From NCBI GenBank assembly GCA_964495375.1, contig CAZBWM010000003.1, positions 1-64,000 on the forward strand: 64,000 nucleotides of DNA, in the 5' to 3' direction. Shown here one piece after another: positions 54,409 through 64,000 of the stretch (position 1 is the stretch's first letter; every line of letters begins with the position of its first letter). A program made the position numbers and the translations under genes. The notes under the pieces were generated by a model that did not search any database, was not told the DNA's origin, and saw only the letters and a program-made list of their open reading frames with translations. The DNA is from JAIESQ01 sp964495375. Lineage in GTDB: Bacteria; Planctomycetota; Planctomycetia; Pirellulales; JAEUIK01.

Positions 54409-55470
54409 CTACCGCAAACGCATCAGGCCGGGGCTCTTTTTGCGCCGCCCTGCTCCATTGCCGGACGTTGGTCGGCCCGGTGAACCGTGGTGGCCACCGC
54501 CCAACGGGCTGGCGCCGAGCGTGACGGCCCCCTCGATCGCCGAGCGGCGCGACTTGGTCGCCTCGCGCATCAGGTCGACGAATCTCTGGGCGGCCGGCGA
54601 CAAGAACTTGCCCCGGCGAATCACCAGGCCGTACGTCCTTTTGGGGAAATACCGCGCCAGCGAAATCGCGGCCAGCCGCTCCTCGCCTGTCAAGCAGATG
54701 CTCGTGACAATCGATATGCCCAGCCCGAGCATCACGTACTTCTTGATGACTTCCCAGCCGCCGGCCTCCATTTTGACTTCGTACTTGAGGTTGTGCTGGC
54801 CAAACGCGTAGTCGACCACGCGCCAGGTCGTCAGGTGGCTCGGCGGCAGAATCAGCGGAAACGGCGCCACGTCCTTGAGCGTCACCCGCTTGCGATGGGC
54901 CAGCGGGTGATCCAGCGGCACGATGAGCATTGGGTCGTACGTGAACATCGGCTGGTAGTCGACGTCCTCGCGCATCTCGATCATCGAGCCGACTGCGAAG
55001 TCGGCGGTGTCCTCGCGCAGCATCGCCAGGCCGTCGCGACCAGTGACGTTGTGCAGCTTCAACTCGATGCCAGGGTATTCCTTGACGAATTGCTGTACGA
55101 ATTGGGGCAGCAAATAGAGCGTGGTCGACTCGCCGGCCGCGATATCCAGGCGCCCCGTTTCCAATCCCCCGCGGCGCGCGGCAAAGGTGTCGTCGAGCGT
55201 GTCGATCTCATCGACCAGCGGTGAAGCCAGGTCGTAGAGCGTCTTACCGTCGGGGGTGAGCGTGATCTTCGGCCCGCGCCGCTCGAACAGCGTGGTCTTC
55301 ATTTCGCGTTCGAGGGCCTGGATTTGCAGCGAGACGCTGGGCTGGCTGAGGAACAGACGTTCGGCCGCTTTGGAGATACTGCCGGCCTGGGCCGCGCAGC
55401 AAAAGCCGCGGAGCTGCTGCAAGCGATTTTGCTTGTAGTACTGCGGATTTGGCGAGATTTGTTTCGACAT
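54409..55470 (-). CDS. LysR family transcriptional regulator
   Basis: 353 residues from ATG 55470. The N-terminal winged helix-turn-helix reads QLRGFCCAAQAGSISKAAER, LFLSQPSVSLQIQALEREMK. The periplasmic-binding-like effector domain follows (LDIAAGESTTLYLLPQFVQQ, GLGISIVTSICLTGEERLAA). A C-terminal tail of about 30 basic residues is longer than usual. It is divergent from aceB across a 353-bp gap, so it may regulate the glyoxylate genes. Confidence 0.9.
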   Translation of the reverse strand: MSKQISPNPQYYKQNRLQQLRGFCCAAQAGSISKAAERLFLSQPSVSLQIQALEREMKTTLFERRGPKITLTPDGKTLYDLASPLVDEIDTLDDTFAARRGGLETGRLDIAAGESTTLYLLPQFVQQFVKEYPGIELKLHNVTGRDGLAMLREDTADFAVGSMIEMREDVDYQPMFTYDPMLIVPLDHPLAHRKRVTLKDVAPFPLILPPSHLTTWRVVDYAFGQHNLKYEVKMEAGGWEVIKKYVMLGLGISIVTSICLTGEERLAAISLARYFPKRTYGLVIRRGKFLSPAAQRFVDLMREATKSRRSAIEGAVTLGASPLGGGHHGSPGRPTSGNGAGRRKKSPGLMRLR

Positions 55471-55823
55471 GCGGACAAAGCCTTCGGCAAGTTTCAGGAC
55501 GAGGAAGCGGCGAATCCGCGATCATAGCGCTGAGTAATACTTATCATTCTATACATCCAGACAATGATGTCCATTGAAAAGATTGGTGTGTTCAATCCTA
55601 CAATCGCGAGTAAAGTCAGCGATGTCGAGTGCAAGTGGCCTCGCCTGGCAGCGGACCACGACTCCTCGACCGCGACTTTTACGGCCGCGAATCACGGAGT
55701 GGCATGATCCTCAATGACTCGTCGCCTTCGCTCCCCGCTGGGTCGCGGTGACCTCGAGCCCGCTGGAAACCTCCTCATCCTGCTACGCATCAATCCCGCC
55801 CCCCGCCCAGGACCTCACCTGTT
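55471..55823. promoter_or_regulatory. Divergent regulatory region between the LysR gene and aceB
   Basis: No gene. The AT-rich stretch 55531-55605 includes AATACTTATCATTCTATAC, a possible T-N11-A LysR-type site, and a weak promoter (TTGAAA 55574-55579, TACAAT 55599-55604, spacer 19). Such layout suits LysR control of aceB-aceA. Confidence 0.4.
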
Positions 55824-57431
<1,608 letters not shown>

Positions 57432-57570
57432 GCATTTTCCTAGATCCCTGAAAATTCAACGCAGGTCTGCCGCGAATAAAGCGATACCGCGAGCGGCCTG
57501 CCTAACGACACACCAGCGCGTAGCTGGTTTCTGGCTCCCCTTGCACTTATCCAGAGGAAAGGTCACTTCG

Positions 57571-58869
57571 ATGCATCGGCCCGCGACACAAACCGACCTG
57601 GAAACGGCCTGGTCGGGCGATCCCCGTTGGGACGGCATTCGCCGCAACTACACCGCCCACGACGTCGCCAAGCTGCGAGGCAGCTTGCACGTTGAATACA
57701 CGCTGGCCCGCCGCGGCGCCGAACGGTTTTGGAAGCTGCTGAACTTTGAGCCGTATGTGCATGCCCTGGGTGCGCTCACCGGCAATCAGGCCGTGCAAAT
57801 GGCCGAAGCGGGGCTGAAAGCGATTTACCTCAGTGGTTGGCAAGTGGCCGCCGACGCCAACAACGCCGGCCAGATGTACCCTGACCAGAGCCTGTACCCG
57901 GCCGATAGCGTGCCGAACGTGGTCAAGCGCATCAACAATGCCCTGCGTCGCGCCGATCAGATCCAGCACCTCGAGGGGCGCCACGACTGCGACTACTTCC
58001 TGCCGATTGTGGCCGACGCCGAGGCCGGTTTCGGCGGCCCGCTCAACGCCTTCGAGCTGATGAAGGGGATGATCGAAGCGGGGGCCGCCGCGGTCCACTT
58101 CGAGGACCAGCTTGCCAGCGAAAAGAAGTGCGGCCACATGGGGGGCAAGGTGCTGGTGCCGACGAGCCAGTTCATTCGCACTCTGACGGCTGCCCGGCTG
58201 GCCGCCGATACGCTCGGCGTGCCGACGGTGTTGATCGCCCGGACCGACGCCAATAGTGCACAACTGTTGACCAGTGACGTCGATCCCCGCGATCGGCGGT
58301 TCATTGTCGGCGAGCGGACCCCCGAGGGCTTCTTTCACCTCGAAGGGGGCTTGGACGTTGCAATCGACCGCGGTCTTTCGTACGCTCCGTATGCCGACAT
58401 GCTGTGGTGCGAAACGTCGGAGCCCAACGTGGCCGAGGCGCGCCGCTTCGCCGAGGCCATCCACGCGAAGTTCCCCGGCAAGCTCTTGGCCTATAACTGT
58501 TCTCCGTCGTTCAACTGGCAGAAGAAGCTCGACGAACGGACGATCGCGCGGTTCCAACGGGATCTGGGCGAAATGGGATACAAGTTCCAATTCATCACGC
58601 TGGCTGGGTTCCACTCGCTGAACCTGGCGACCTTCGAGCTGGCGCGGGCCTACCGCGACCAGGGGATGACCGCTTACTCGGCGCTGCAGCAGCGCGAGTT
58701 CACTCGCGAGGCCGACTCGGGCTATCGCGCGACCAAGCATCAGCGATTCGTCGGCACCGGCTACTTCGACGAAGTGGCCCAGGCGATCGCCGCCGGGCAG
58801 TCGTCCACCACGGCCCTGTCTGGCTCCACCGAAGAAGAGCAGTTCGCAGAGGAACCGCAAGCGGTGTAA
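57571..58869 (+). CDS. aceA: Isocitrate lyase
   Basis: 432 residues from ATG 57571 with AGAGGAAAGG upstream; an earlier TTG adds 10 residues. Catalytic signature KKCGHMGGK with nucleophile-base C187. Also GLKAIYLSGWQVAADANNAG and IAVIARTDA-like VLIARTDANS, and the C-terminal TALSGSTEEEQF. It splits isocitrate into succinate and glyoxylate. It forms the glyoxylate bypass with aceB upstream. Confidence 0.96.
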   Translation: MHRPATQTDLETAWSGDPRWDGIRRNYTAHDVAKLRGSLHVEYTLARRGAERFWKLLNFEPYVHALGALTGNQAVQMAEAGLKAIYLSGWQVAADANNAGQMYPDQSLYPADSVPNVVKRINNALRRADQIQHLEGRHDCDYFLPIVADAEAGFGGPLNAFELMKGMIEAGAAAVHFEDQLASEKKCGHMGGKVLVPTSQFIRTLTAARLAADTLGVPTVLIARTDANSAQLLTSDVDPRDRRFIVGERTPEGFFHLEGGLDVAIDRGLSYAPYADMLWCETSEPNVAEARRFAEAIHAKFPGKLLAYNCSPSFNWQKKLDERTIARFQRDLGEMGYKFQFITLAGFHSLNLATFELARAYRDQGMTAYSALQQREFTREADSGYRATKHQRFVGTGYFDEVAQAIAAGQSSTTALSGSTEEEQFAEEPQAV

Positions 58870-58998
58870 CCTCCACTGCCGCTTTGCGGGCTGGTACCCG
58901 TCGGGCCGGCGCGGCGCGAGCCGCCGCGCCGGCTCGCGGCTTTATCCTCGAGCACGCCACGCGAACGAAGCACGAAACGCTTGAACGGCGCAAAACGA

Positions 58999-59036
58999 AG
59001 CCCAGGGGTCGCGATCCCTGGGCTTCTTTTGATTTG
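58999..59036 (+). terminator. Bidirectional terminator/27-nt palindrome, family C copy 2
   Basis: AGCCCAGGGGTCGCGA is followed by TCCCTGGGCTT (58999-59025), then TCTTTTGATTT. It is 130 bp after aceA and 66 bp before the ftsY stop on the other strand, so it ends transcription from aceA. The palindrome matches the copy at 5232-5258. Confidence 0.75.
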
Positions 59037-59101
59037 ATCCAGGTTGGTGCAAACGACTGGCGTGCTTTTTAACGCGGCGCGCGGTCGAATGCGGCGCGCG
59101 A

Positions 59102-60034
59102 TTAAACGCCGGCCGGCGCCAAGTCGGTGAAGAGCGCTTCGACGAACTCGTCGCTGTTGAACGTCGTCAGGTCTTCCGCTTTTTCGCCGACGCCGACGTA
59201 GGTCACTGGCAAATCGACCTGTTGGCGAATGGCGACGACGACGCCCCCCTTGGCGGTGCCGTCGAGCTTGGCCAGCACAATACCAGTACATTGCACCGCG
59301 GCCGTAAAGTGCTTGGCCTGACTGATGCCGTTCTGACCGGTCGTGGCGTCGATCACTAGCAGCACTTCGTGCGGCGCGGTGGGGATCAGCTTGCCGATTA
59401 CGCGGTGAATTTTACCCAGCTCTTGCATCAGGTTGGCTTGCGTTTGCAGCCGGCCCGCGGTGTCGATGATGCAGACGTCGGCCCCCGTTTCGAGGGCCTG
59501 AGCGACCGCCCGATGGGCCACGCTGGCTGGGTCGCTCCCCGATTGCCCTTTGACGATGTCGACCCCGAGCCGCTGGGCCCAGATGGTCAACTGCTCGACG
59601 GCCGCGGCACGAAAGGTGTCCGCCGCGCCCAACACGACCTTTTTGCCTTGCGATTTGAAGAGCGCGGAGAGCTTGGCGATCGACGTGGTTTTGCCCGAGC
59701 CGTTGACACCGGCCACCATGATCACCGTTGGGCCTTCAGGGGCAAAGCGAATCGGATGCTCGGGCTGGGCCAGCAGCGCACGCAGCTTTGGCTTGCTGGC
59801 GTCGACGACGTCTTCGAGGAAGACGACGCGCCCGCGGAAGTTGACGCGGACTTCGTCGACGATCGCCTGCGCGGCTGGCACGCCCATGTCGGTTTTGACG
59901 AGCACCTCGCGCAGCCGCTCGAGAAACGGTTCATCGACCAGCGACCCCTCGCGCTTGAACAGGTCGCGGATATCGGTATTGAGGATCTGCGAGGTCTTCT
60001 TGAGCCCTTGCTTGATCTTATCGAATAAACCCAT
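59102..60034 (-). CDS. ftsY: Signal recognition particle receptor FtsY
   Basis: 310 residues from ATG 60034. The NG domain is visible: GVNGSGKTTSIAKLSALFKS (P-loop), DTFRAAAVEQLTIWAQRLGV, DTAGRLQTQANLMQELGKIH, AKLDGTAKGGVVVAIRQQVD. The acidic N-terminal A domain is short. It is the SRP receptor at the inner membrane. It is the last of the ribH-nusB-ftsY run on the minus strand. Confidence 0.96.
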   Translation of the reverse strand: MGLFDKIKQGLKKTSQILNTDIRDLFKREGSLVDEPFLERLREVLVKTDMGVPAAQAIVDEVRVNFRGRVVFLEDVVDASKPKLRALLAQPEHPIRFAPEGPTVIMVAGVNGSGKTTSIAKLSALFKSQGKKVVLGAADTFRAAAVEQLTIWAQRLGVDIVKGQSGSDPASVAHRAVAQALETGADVCIIDTAGRLQTQANLMQELGKIHRVIGKLIPTAPHEVLLVIDATTGQNGISQAKHFTAAVQCTGIVLAKLDGTAKGGVVVAIRQQVDLPVTYVGVGEKAEDLTTFNSDEFVEALFTDLAPAGV

Positions 60035-60131
60035 CGGTCGGTCTCGTAGAGAATCGCGGTGATGCGGGAAGTGTTTTCAGTGCCTGGCCGCGCGGGCGAA
60101 CTGCTACGAACCCGGCAGCGCGACGGGTGCT

Positions 60132-60539
60132 CTATTTTGTCGGACGATCGGCCAGGAAGCGATCGAGAATACCGTTGACGAACTGCGAGCTTTGGGCCGA
60201 ACCATAGCGCCGGGCCAGGTCGACCGCTTCGTTGATCGCCACGCGGTCGGGCGTTTCGGTGTACAGAATCTCGAAGGCCCCCAACCGCAACACGTTGCGA
60301 TCGGTCGAAGCCATCCGGTCAAGGCTCCAATTGTCGGCGGTGCGGGCCAGCAGGGCATCGAGCTCGCCCCGGTTGCGCCGCACGCCCGAGACCAACGAGC
60401 GGGCGAATTCCGCCAGCTCCGCGCTGCTGATGCGCTCGCCGATGAATTGATCGGCCAAGGCCGGATTCGCGCGCGGATTCAGATCGTCTTGAAACAAGAC
60501 TTGCAGGGCAACCTCTCGTGCTCGGCTGCGGCGTGTCAT
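60132..60539 (-). CDS. nusB: Transcription antitermination factor NusB
   Basis: 135 residues from ATG 60539 (MTRRSRAREVALQVLFQDDL), the usual length. NusB features: DNWSLDRMASTDRNVLRLGA, FEILYTETPDRVAINEAVDL, ARRYGSAQSSQFVNGILDRF. It binds the rRNA boxA with NusE. It lies between ribH and ftsY, an order seen in many planctomycetes; a longer N-terminal start is unlikely. Confidence 0.95.
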   Translation of the reverse strand: MTRRSRAREVALQVLFQDDLNPRANPALADQFIGERISSAELAEFARSLVSGVRRNRGELDALLARTADNWSLDRMASTDRNVLRLGAFEILYTETPDRVAINEAVDLARRYGSAQSSQFVNGILDRFLADRPTK

Positions 60540-60671
60540 GCGGTGTCTTTGAATTCTGGCGGCGGCTGCCACGCGCCGGCTGTGGTGCTGTGGCAAGTAT
60601 CGGGCGGCGGACGCAGGGCGGTTGGTTGGTACGGGCGGCTAGTTGACTCAGGCGGCGGGGAGCTCGCGGTG

Positions 60672-61142
60672 CTAGTTAGGAAGTTGACGGTACAGGTCGA
60701 TCATTTCCAAGGCGGCATCCGCACACTCCGACCCCTTGTTGCCTACGTTGCCTCCCGAGCGATGGATCGCTTGTTCGAGCGTGTCGCAGGTCAGCACGCC
60801 GAACAGCACGGGCAAGCCCCACTGACGGGCGGTCTCGGCAAAAGCCAGCGAGACCGCGCGGTTGATGTGCTGATCGTGCGTGGTTTCGCCGCGGATCACC
60901 GCGCCCAGGCAAATCACCGCCGTATAGCGCCGCGTGGCCGCCAAGCGCTCGGCGATCATTGGCACCTCGAACGCACCGGGGGCCCAGGCCACGTCGATCG
61001 CATCGTCGGGCACGCCGCGTGAGCGCAACGTCTCTTGCGCGCCAGCCAACAGCCGCGACGTCACCGTGTCATTATAGCGCGAGACGACGATCGCCAAGCG
61101 ACCGGACGTGTAACGCGGCTGACCTGAAAAAGTGGGCACCAC
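60672..61142 (-). CDS. ribH: 6,7-Dimethyl-8-ribityllumazine synthase
   Basis: 156 residues from ATG 61142. RibH signatures: IVVSRYNDTVTSRLLAGAQE, WAPGAFEVPMIAERLAATRR, VICLGAVIRGETTHDQHINR (catalytic His in the THDQHI segment), CDTLEQAIHRSGGNVGNKGS. It makes the lumazine precursor of riboflavin and forms a 60-mer or pentamer. It is 132 bp upstream of nusB and follows rho closely (6 bp). Confidence 0.95.
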   Translation of the reverse strand: MVPTFSGQPRYTSGRLAIVVSRYNDTVTSRLLAGAQETLRSRGVPDDAIDVAWAPGAFEVPMIAERLAATRRYTAVICLGAVIRGETTHDQHINRAVSLAFAETARQWGLPVLFGVLTCDTLEQAIHRSGGNVGNKGSECADAALEMIDLYRQLPN

Positions 61143-61148
61143 GACGCC

Positions 61149-62597
61149 TTAATTCTTCAGGTTCATGAGAAACTCGGCATTGGTCTTCGTCTTGCCCAGC
61201 CGTGTGACCAACAACTCCATGGCCTCGGGGCCGTTCATGTCGTTGAGCACGCGACGCAGCAAGCAGACCCGGCGATGCTCGTCGGGGTCCATGATCATCT
61301 CTTCGCGGCGGGTGCCGCTGCGATTGATATCGATGGCAGGCCAAATCCGCTTGTCGACCAATCGCCGGTCGAGCACGACCTCGAGGTTGCCCGTTCCTTT
61401 GAACTCTTCGAAGATCACCTCGTCCATTTTGCTGCCGGTGTCAACCAAAGCCGTCGCGATGATCGTCAGCGAGCCCCCTTCTTCGACTTTGCGGGCGGCG
61501 CCGAAGAACCGCTTGGGGCGCTGCAAGGCATTGGCGTCGACACCGCCCGAAAGGATCTTGCCCGAGTTCGGGCACTCGGCGTTCCAGGCGCGGGCCAACC
61601 GGGTGATCGAATCCAGGAAGATGATCACATCGTGACCATACTCGACGAGCCGCTTGGCTTTCTCGATGACCATTTCCGAGACTTGGATATGGCGGGCCGA
61701 AGCTTCGTCGAACGTGCTCGAAATCACCTCGCAGTTCGGCCCTTTGATCTGCCGCTCCATGTCGGTGACTTCTTCCGGCCGCTCGTCGATGAGGAGCATC
61801 ATCACGTAGCATTCGGGGAAGTTGGTGAGCGCGGCCTTGGCCATCTTCTGCAGCAGGATCGTCTTGCCGGCTCGCGGCGGGCTGACGATCAAGCCGCGCT
61901 GCCCGAAGCCAATCGGCGCGATTAAGTCGATCACGCGCATGTTGACGTCGGGGTTCGGGGTTTCGAGCACCACCCGCTTGTCTGGGTGCAGCGGCGTGAG
62001 ATCGTCGAAGAAGACCTTGGTCGAGAGGATGTTGGGATCGTGGTAGTTGATCGCTTCCACCCGCAAGAGCGCGAAGTAGCGCTCGTTTTCTTTCGGGGGG
62101 CGAATCTGTCCCGACACCACGGTGCCGGTTCGCAGGCCGAAGCGGCGTATCTGGCTCGGCGACACGTAGATATCGTCGGGGCACGACAGGTAATGGTAGT
62201 CGGGGCTGCGTAAGAAGCCGAAGCCGTCGGGCAGGACCTCCAGCGTCCCTTCGCCGTACATCAGCCCGTTGAGCTTCACCCGCTCCTTGAGGATCTTGAA
62301 GATCAGATCTTGCTTTTTGATGCCGTGATAATCGGTGAGGTTCTCTTTACGCGCCTCTTCGATCAGTTGGGGCATCGACATCCGCTGCAGCTCGGCGATG
62401 TGGATGTCGCCTTGCTTGATCTGCTCGTAGCGCTCGTCGGTCTCTTCGTCGAGGTCGGAGCGCTCGGCCAGCTCTTCGGCCAGCGAGAGGGGCTCACCTT
62501 CGAGATTGTCGTCGTCGCCATTGCGCGAGCGATCGTAAGGTTCGCCGCCCGGGCCGGTCCTTGGCTTAAATGGGCGTGAACTGCGTGTAGAGGCCAT
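61149..62597 (-). CDS. rho: Transcription termination factor Rho
   Basis: 482 residues from ATG 62597 with CAGGAGC upstream. N-terminal extension (about 60 residues, charged) precedes the cold-shock-like RNA-binding domain (LEVLPDGFGFLRSPDYHYLS). The ATPase shows SPPRAGKTILLQKMAKAALT (Walker A), MMLLIDERPEEVTDMERQIK and SITRLARAWNAECPNSGKIL. It terminates transcription by threading RNA. The 5' leader is C-rich (62655-62746). It is followed after 6 bp by ribH. Confidence 0.97.
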   Translation of the reverse strand: MASTRSSRPFKPRTGPGGEPYDRSRNGDDDNLEGEPLSLAEELAERSDLDEETDERYEQIKQGDIHIAELQRMSMPQLIEEARKENLTDYHGIKKQDLIFKILKERVKLNGLMYGEGTLEVLPDGFGFLRSPDYHYLSCPDDIYVSPSQIRRFGLRTGTVVSGQIRPPKENERYFALLRVEAINYHDPNILSTKVFFDDLTPLHPDKRVVLETPNPDVNMRVIDLIAPIGFGQRGLIVSPPRAGKTILLQKMAKAALTNFPECYVMMLLIDERPEEVTDMERQIKGPNCEVISSTFDEASARHIQVSEMVIEKAKRLVEYGHDVIIFLDSITRLARAWNAECPNSGKILSGGVDANALQRPKRFFGAARKVEEGGSLTIIATALVDTGSKMDEVIFEEFKGTGNLEVVLDRRLVDKRIWPAIDINRSGTRREEMIMDPDEHRRVCLLRRVLNDMNGPEAMELLVTRLGKTKTNAEFLMNLKN

Positions 62598-62654
62598 GAT
62601 TCTCGATGCTCCTGAAAGGACTTGGGTGGCCGCTCCGCGGAAGGAAGCCGCCGG

Positions 62655-62746
62655 TGGGATGTCTGCGTCTTGAGGGGTGTGTGTTGGTGAGGGTTGCGTG
62701 TTTTGTTGTGAGCTGTGTTTTGTTGAGAAGTGTGCGCGGGTGGTCC
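62655..62746 (-). promoter_or_regulatory. C-rich, G-poor rho leader (rut-like)
   Basis: On the transcribed strand the leader reads with very few G (about 4-8 in 90), many C and A, for example CAACAAAACACAGCTCACAA and CTCACCAACACACACCCCTC. Such unstructured C>G regions are Rho loading sites. It lies directly before the rho start and suggests autoregulation by early termination. Confidence 0.65.
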
Positions 62747-62863
62747 CGTATCGGGGACATGCGTGAGTACCGATCCCGTCGGTGGACGCACTTCCCATAG
62801 GGGGGCTGGGTAGGCGCCCACGTGCGAGAGCGGTGGGAATGCCGGGGCAAGCCGCGCGAGGTG

Positions 62864-63559
62864 TCAGCCGTGAAGTGTTTGCCAGAACCGCTCGACTTGA
62901 GCCGACGTGGCCTCTGGCGGGCCGGCATTGTCGATGATTACATCGGCACGCGCCCGCTTCACAACCAAATCTTCTTGCGCCGCTTCGCGACTTGTGAATT
63001 CCTCCTCAGACCATCCCCGCCCGCGCGCCCGTTCCAAACGGACCTCGCGAGGGGAATCGACATAAACAAGTATATCGCACAGTGCATCCCAACCGGCTTT
63101 AATCATCACGGCCGCGTCGACCACCACGGCCGGCGCGCCGCGCTCGACGGCCGCTTGCACCTGCTGCGCCAATCGCGCCGCGATGCGGGGGTGCGTGAGT
63201 TGTTCCAGGTAGGCCAGTTCTCCGGGTACGGGGGGCGAATCGGCGGCAGCGGCATGGCCCGTGGCTTCCTCACCTGTAACAGTCTCTTGCGAGATCGCGG
63301 CGGACGGGGAACCAGGGCCGGGCACGGCCGTCGGTGGGGCAAATACTTTGCTCGCGAGTGCTTTGCGGTCGATCTCGCCGTCGGGGCCGAACACGCCGGC
63401 GCCCCAGCGATGGCGAACCGCTTCTTTGACCTCCTTGTCGTACAGCACTTCGTGGCCTGCTCGATCTCCGTCGAGCACGACCGCTCCGTGCCGGCGAAAA
63501 AGCTCGGCGACAAAGCTCTTGCCGCTGGCAATTCCGCCTAGCAAGCCGATGACTTTCAA
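62864..63559 (-). CDS. coaE: Dephospho-CoA kinase
   Basis: 231 residues from ATG 63559. P-loop GGIASGKS (8-15), then DGDRAGHEVLY, LEQLTHPRIAARLAQQVQAA, VYVDSPREVRLERARGRGWS. It phosphorylates dephospho-CoA in the last step of CoA synthesis. An extra stretch of about 34 residues, Ala/Gly/Ser/Pro-rich (PGPGSPSAAISQETVTGEEA), is inserted after about residue 77 and makes it longer than E. coli CoaE (206). Confidence 0.93.
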   Translation of the reverse strand: MKVIGLLGGIASGKSFVAELFRRHGAVVLDGDRAGHEVLYDKEVKEAVRHRWGAGVFGPDGEIDRKALASKVFAPPTAVPGPGSPSAAISQETVTGEEATGHAAAADSPPVPGELAYLEQLTHPRIAARLAQQVQAAVERGAPAVVVDAAVMIKAGWDALCDILVYVDSPREVRLERARGRGWSEEEFTSREAAQEDLVVKRARADVIIDNAGPPEATSAQVERFWQTLHG

Positions 63560-63698
63560 AGTCGGCTCCGCTCGTTTCCTAACGCAGTTGGCTGACGAAG
63601 GGAAGTGAAACTATTTTGGTGGGATCGTTCTCGATTTTGCTTGGCGCCAGCCCCTGGCTGGCTAACTGGCACGGGCGATTCTTCGCGGTCGCAACAGC

Positions 63699-64000
63699 TT
63701 AAATCTCCGCCCAGTTCGGGCCCGACTTGATGTCGACTTTCAAAGGTACGCGCAACGACTGCACACCCGTCATCTCGACGGCGACTAATTCGCTGAGCGA
63801 TGGTAGTTCTTGCGGTGGGACTTCGAAGACCAGTTCGTCGTGGATTTGCAGCAACATGCGGGCTTCGCAGCGCTGGCTTTGCAGGCGCCGGTGGAGCGCA
63901 ATCATGGCTTGTTTGATTAGGTCCGCCGCCGAGCCTTGAATCACCGTGTTGACCGCGGTGCGCTCGGCGAGGTTCAACTGCTTGGGGAGCCCGTCGCGGA
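63699..64000 (-). CDS. polA: DNA polymerase I, C-terminal part (partial at right edge)
   Basis: The frame is open to the window edge; about 100 residues are visible. They match the end of the polymerase domain: NLAERTAVNTVIQGSAADLI (AERxAxNxxIQGxAAD), LLQIHDELVFEVPPQEL (QxHDELxxE, catalytic), and VPLKVDIKSGPNWAEI at the end. It replicates and repairs DNA. The gene order polA-coaE-rho is conserved in this phylum (recalled). Confidence 0.94.
   Translation of the reverse strand, partial: RDGLPKQLNLAERTAVNTVIQGSAADLIKQAMIALHRRLQSQRCEARMLLQIHDELVFEVPPQELPSLSELVAVEMTGVQSLRVPLKVDIKSGPNWAEI

Overview
The window is high-GC, gene-dense bacterial chromosome. It most likely comes from a planctomycete (Planctomycetota, Pirellulales-like). 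The evidence is a DUF1549/DUF1553 gene followed by a Tat-exported DUF1501 gene, a giant PVC-type heme protein (beta-propeller, HEAT repeats and a CxxCH cytochrome), a PEP-CTERM protein, squalene-cyclase-fold/DUF4159 proteins, several small planctomycete-type conserved genes, and many intergenic palindromes. No rRNA, tRNA, CRISPR array or intact transposase was seen. Both edges cut genes: a BatA-like vWA protein on the left and DNA polymerase I on the right.

Layout. 1-2573 (minus): MoxR ATPase, DUF58 protein and BatA-like membrane protein. 2731-5887 (plus): a toroid/DUF4159 protein and a membrane protein. 6035-8741 (minus): three exported proteins (papain-like, tandem rhodanese, DUF6454-like). 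8825-11161: a lipoprotein fusing a beta-lactamase-like domain to an alpha/beta hydrolase. 11216-16929 (minus): the PVC heme protein, then an HTTM protein and its membrane partner. 17067-20795 (plus): zwf and conserved envelope genes. 20855-22529: a ParDE pair, a DUF1493 protein and an ECF sigma factor. 23058-29777 (plus): ferredoxin, HD protein, APC permease, and a lidless Hsp70 next to an HPD-less J-like/MshEN membrane protein. 29841-30601: a VapBC-like pair whose antitoxin frame holds an amber codon. 30678-35985: zinc-ribbon membrane protein, cstA, trxB, asnS. 36008-40415: a nucleotidyltransferase-type two-gene module, an SDR and small genes, and a GNAT-fold acetyltransferase. 40863-45083 (plus): DUF1549/1553, DUF1501 and a C-terminal-heme cytochrome-like protein. 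45180-48176 (minus): ClpP-like protein and three secreted proteins. 48824-51636 (plus): a CbiA/CobB-like protein that has lost its catalytic signatures, and mgtE. 51657-53564 (minus): orphan fragments, a PEP-CTERM protein and a PilZ-like protein. 53847-58869: moaE, a LysR regulator divergent from aceB-aceA (glyoxylate bypass). 59102-64000 (minus): ftsY, nusB, ribH, rho, coaE, polA.

How the genes work together. The right end is core information processing and cofactor synthesis. aceB-aceA form the glyoxylate shunt with an adjacent LysR regulator that may control them. zwf and trxB supply and use NADPH. The DUF1549/DUF1501 run and the PVC heme protein are exported systems typical of planctomycetes. 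The most unusual items are: (1) the Hsp70/J-like/MshEN neighbourhood, (2) the CbiA-like pseudoenzyme, (3) the amber-interrupted VapB, (4) the small-protein/nucleotidyltransferase module, and (5) several families of palindromic repeats. Two 72-bp repeat copies share arms, one 27-nt palindrome recurs, and one palindrome sits inside a coding region.
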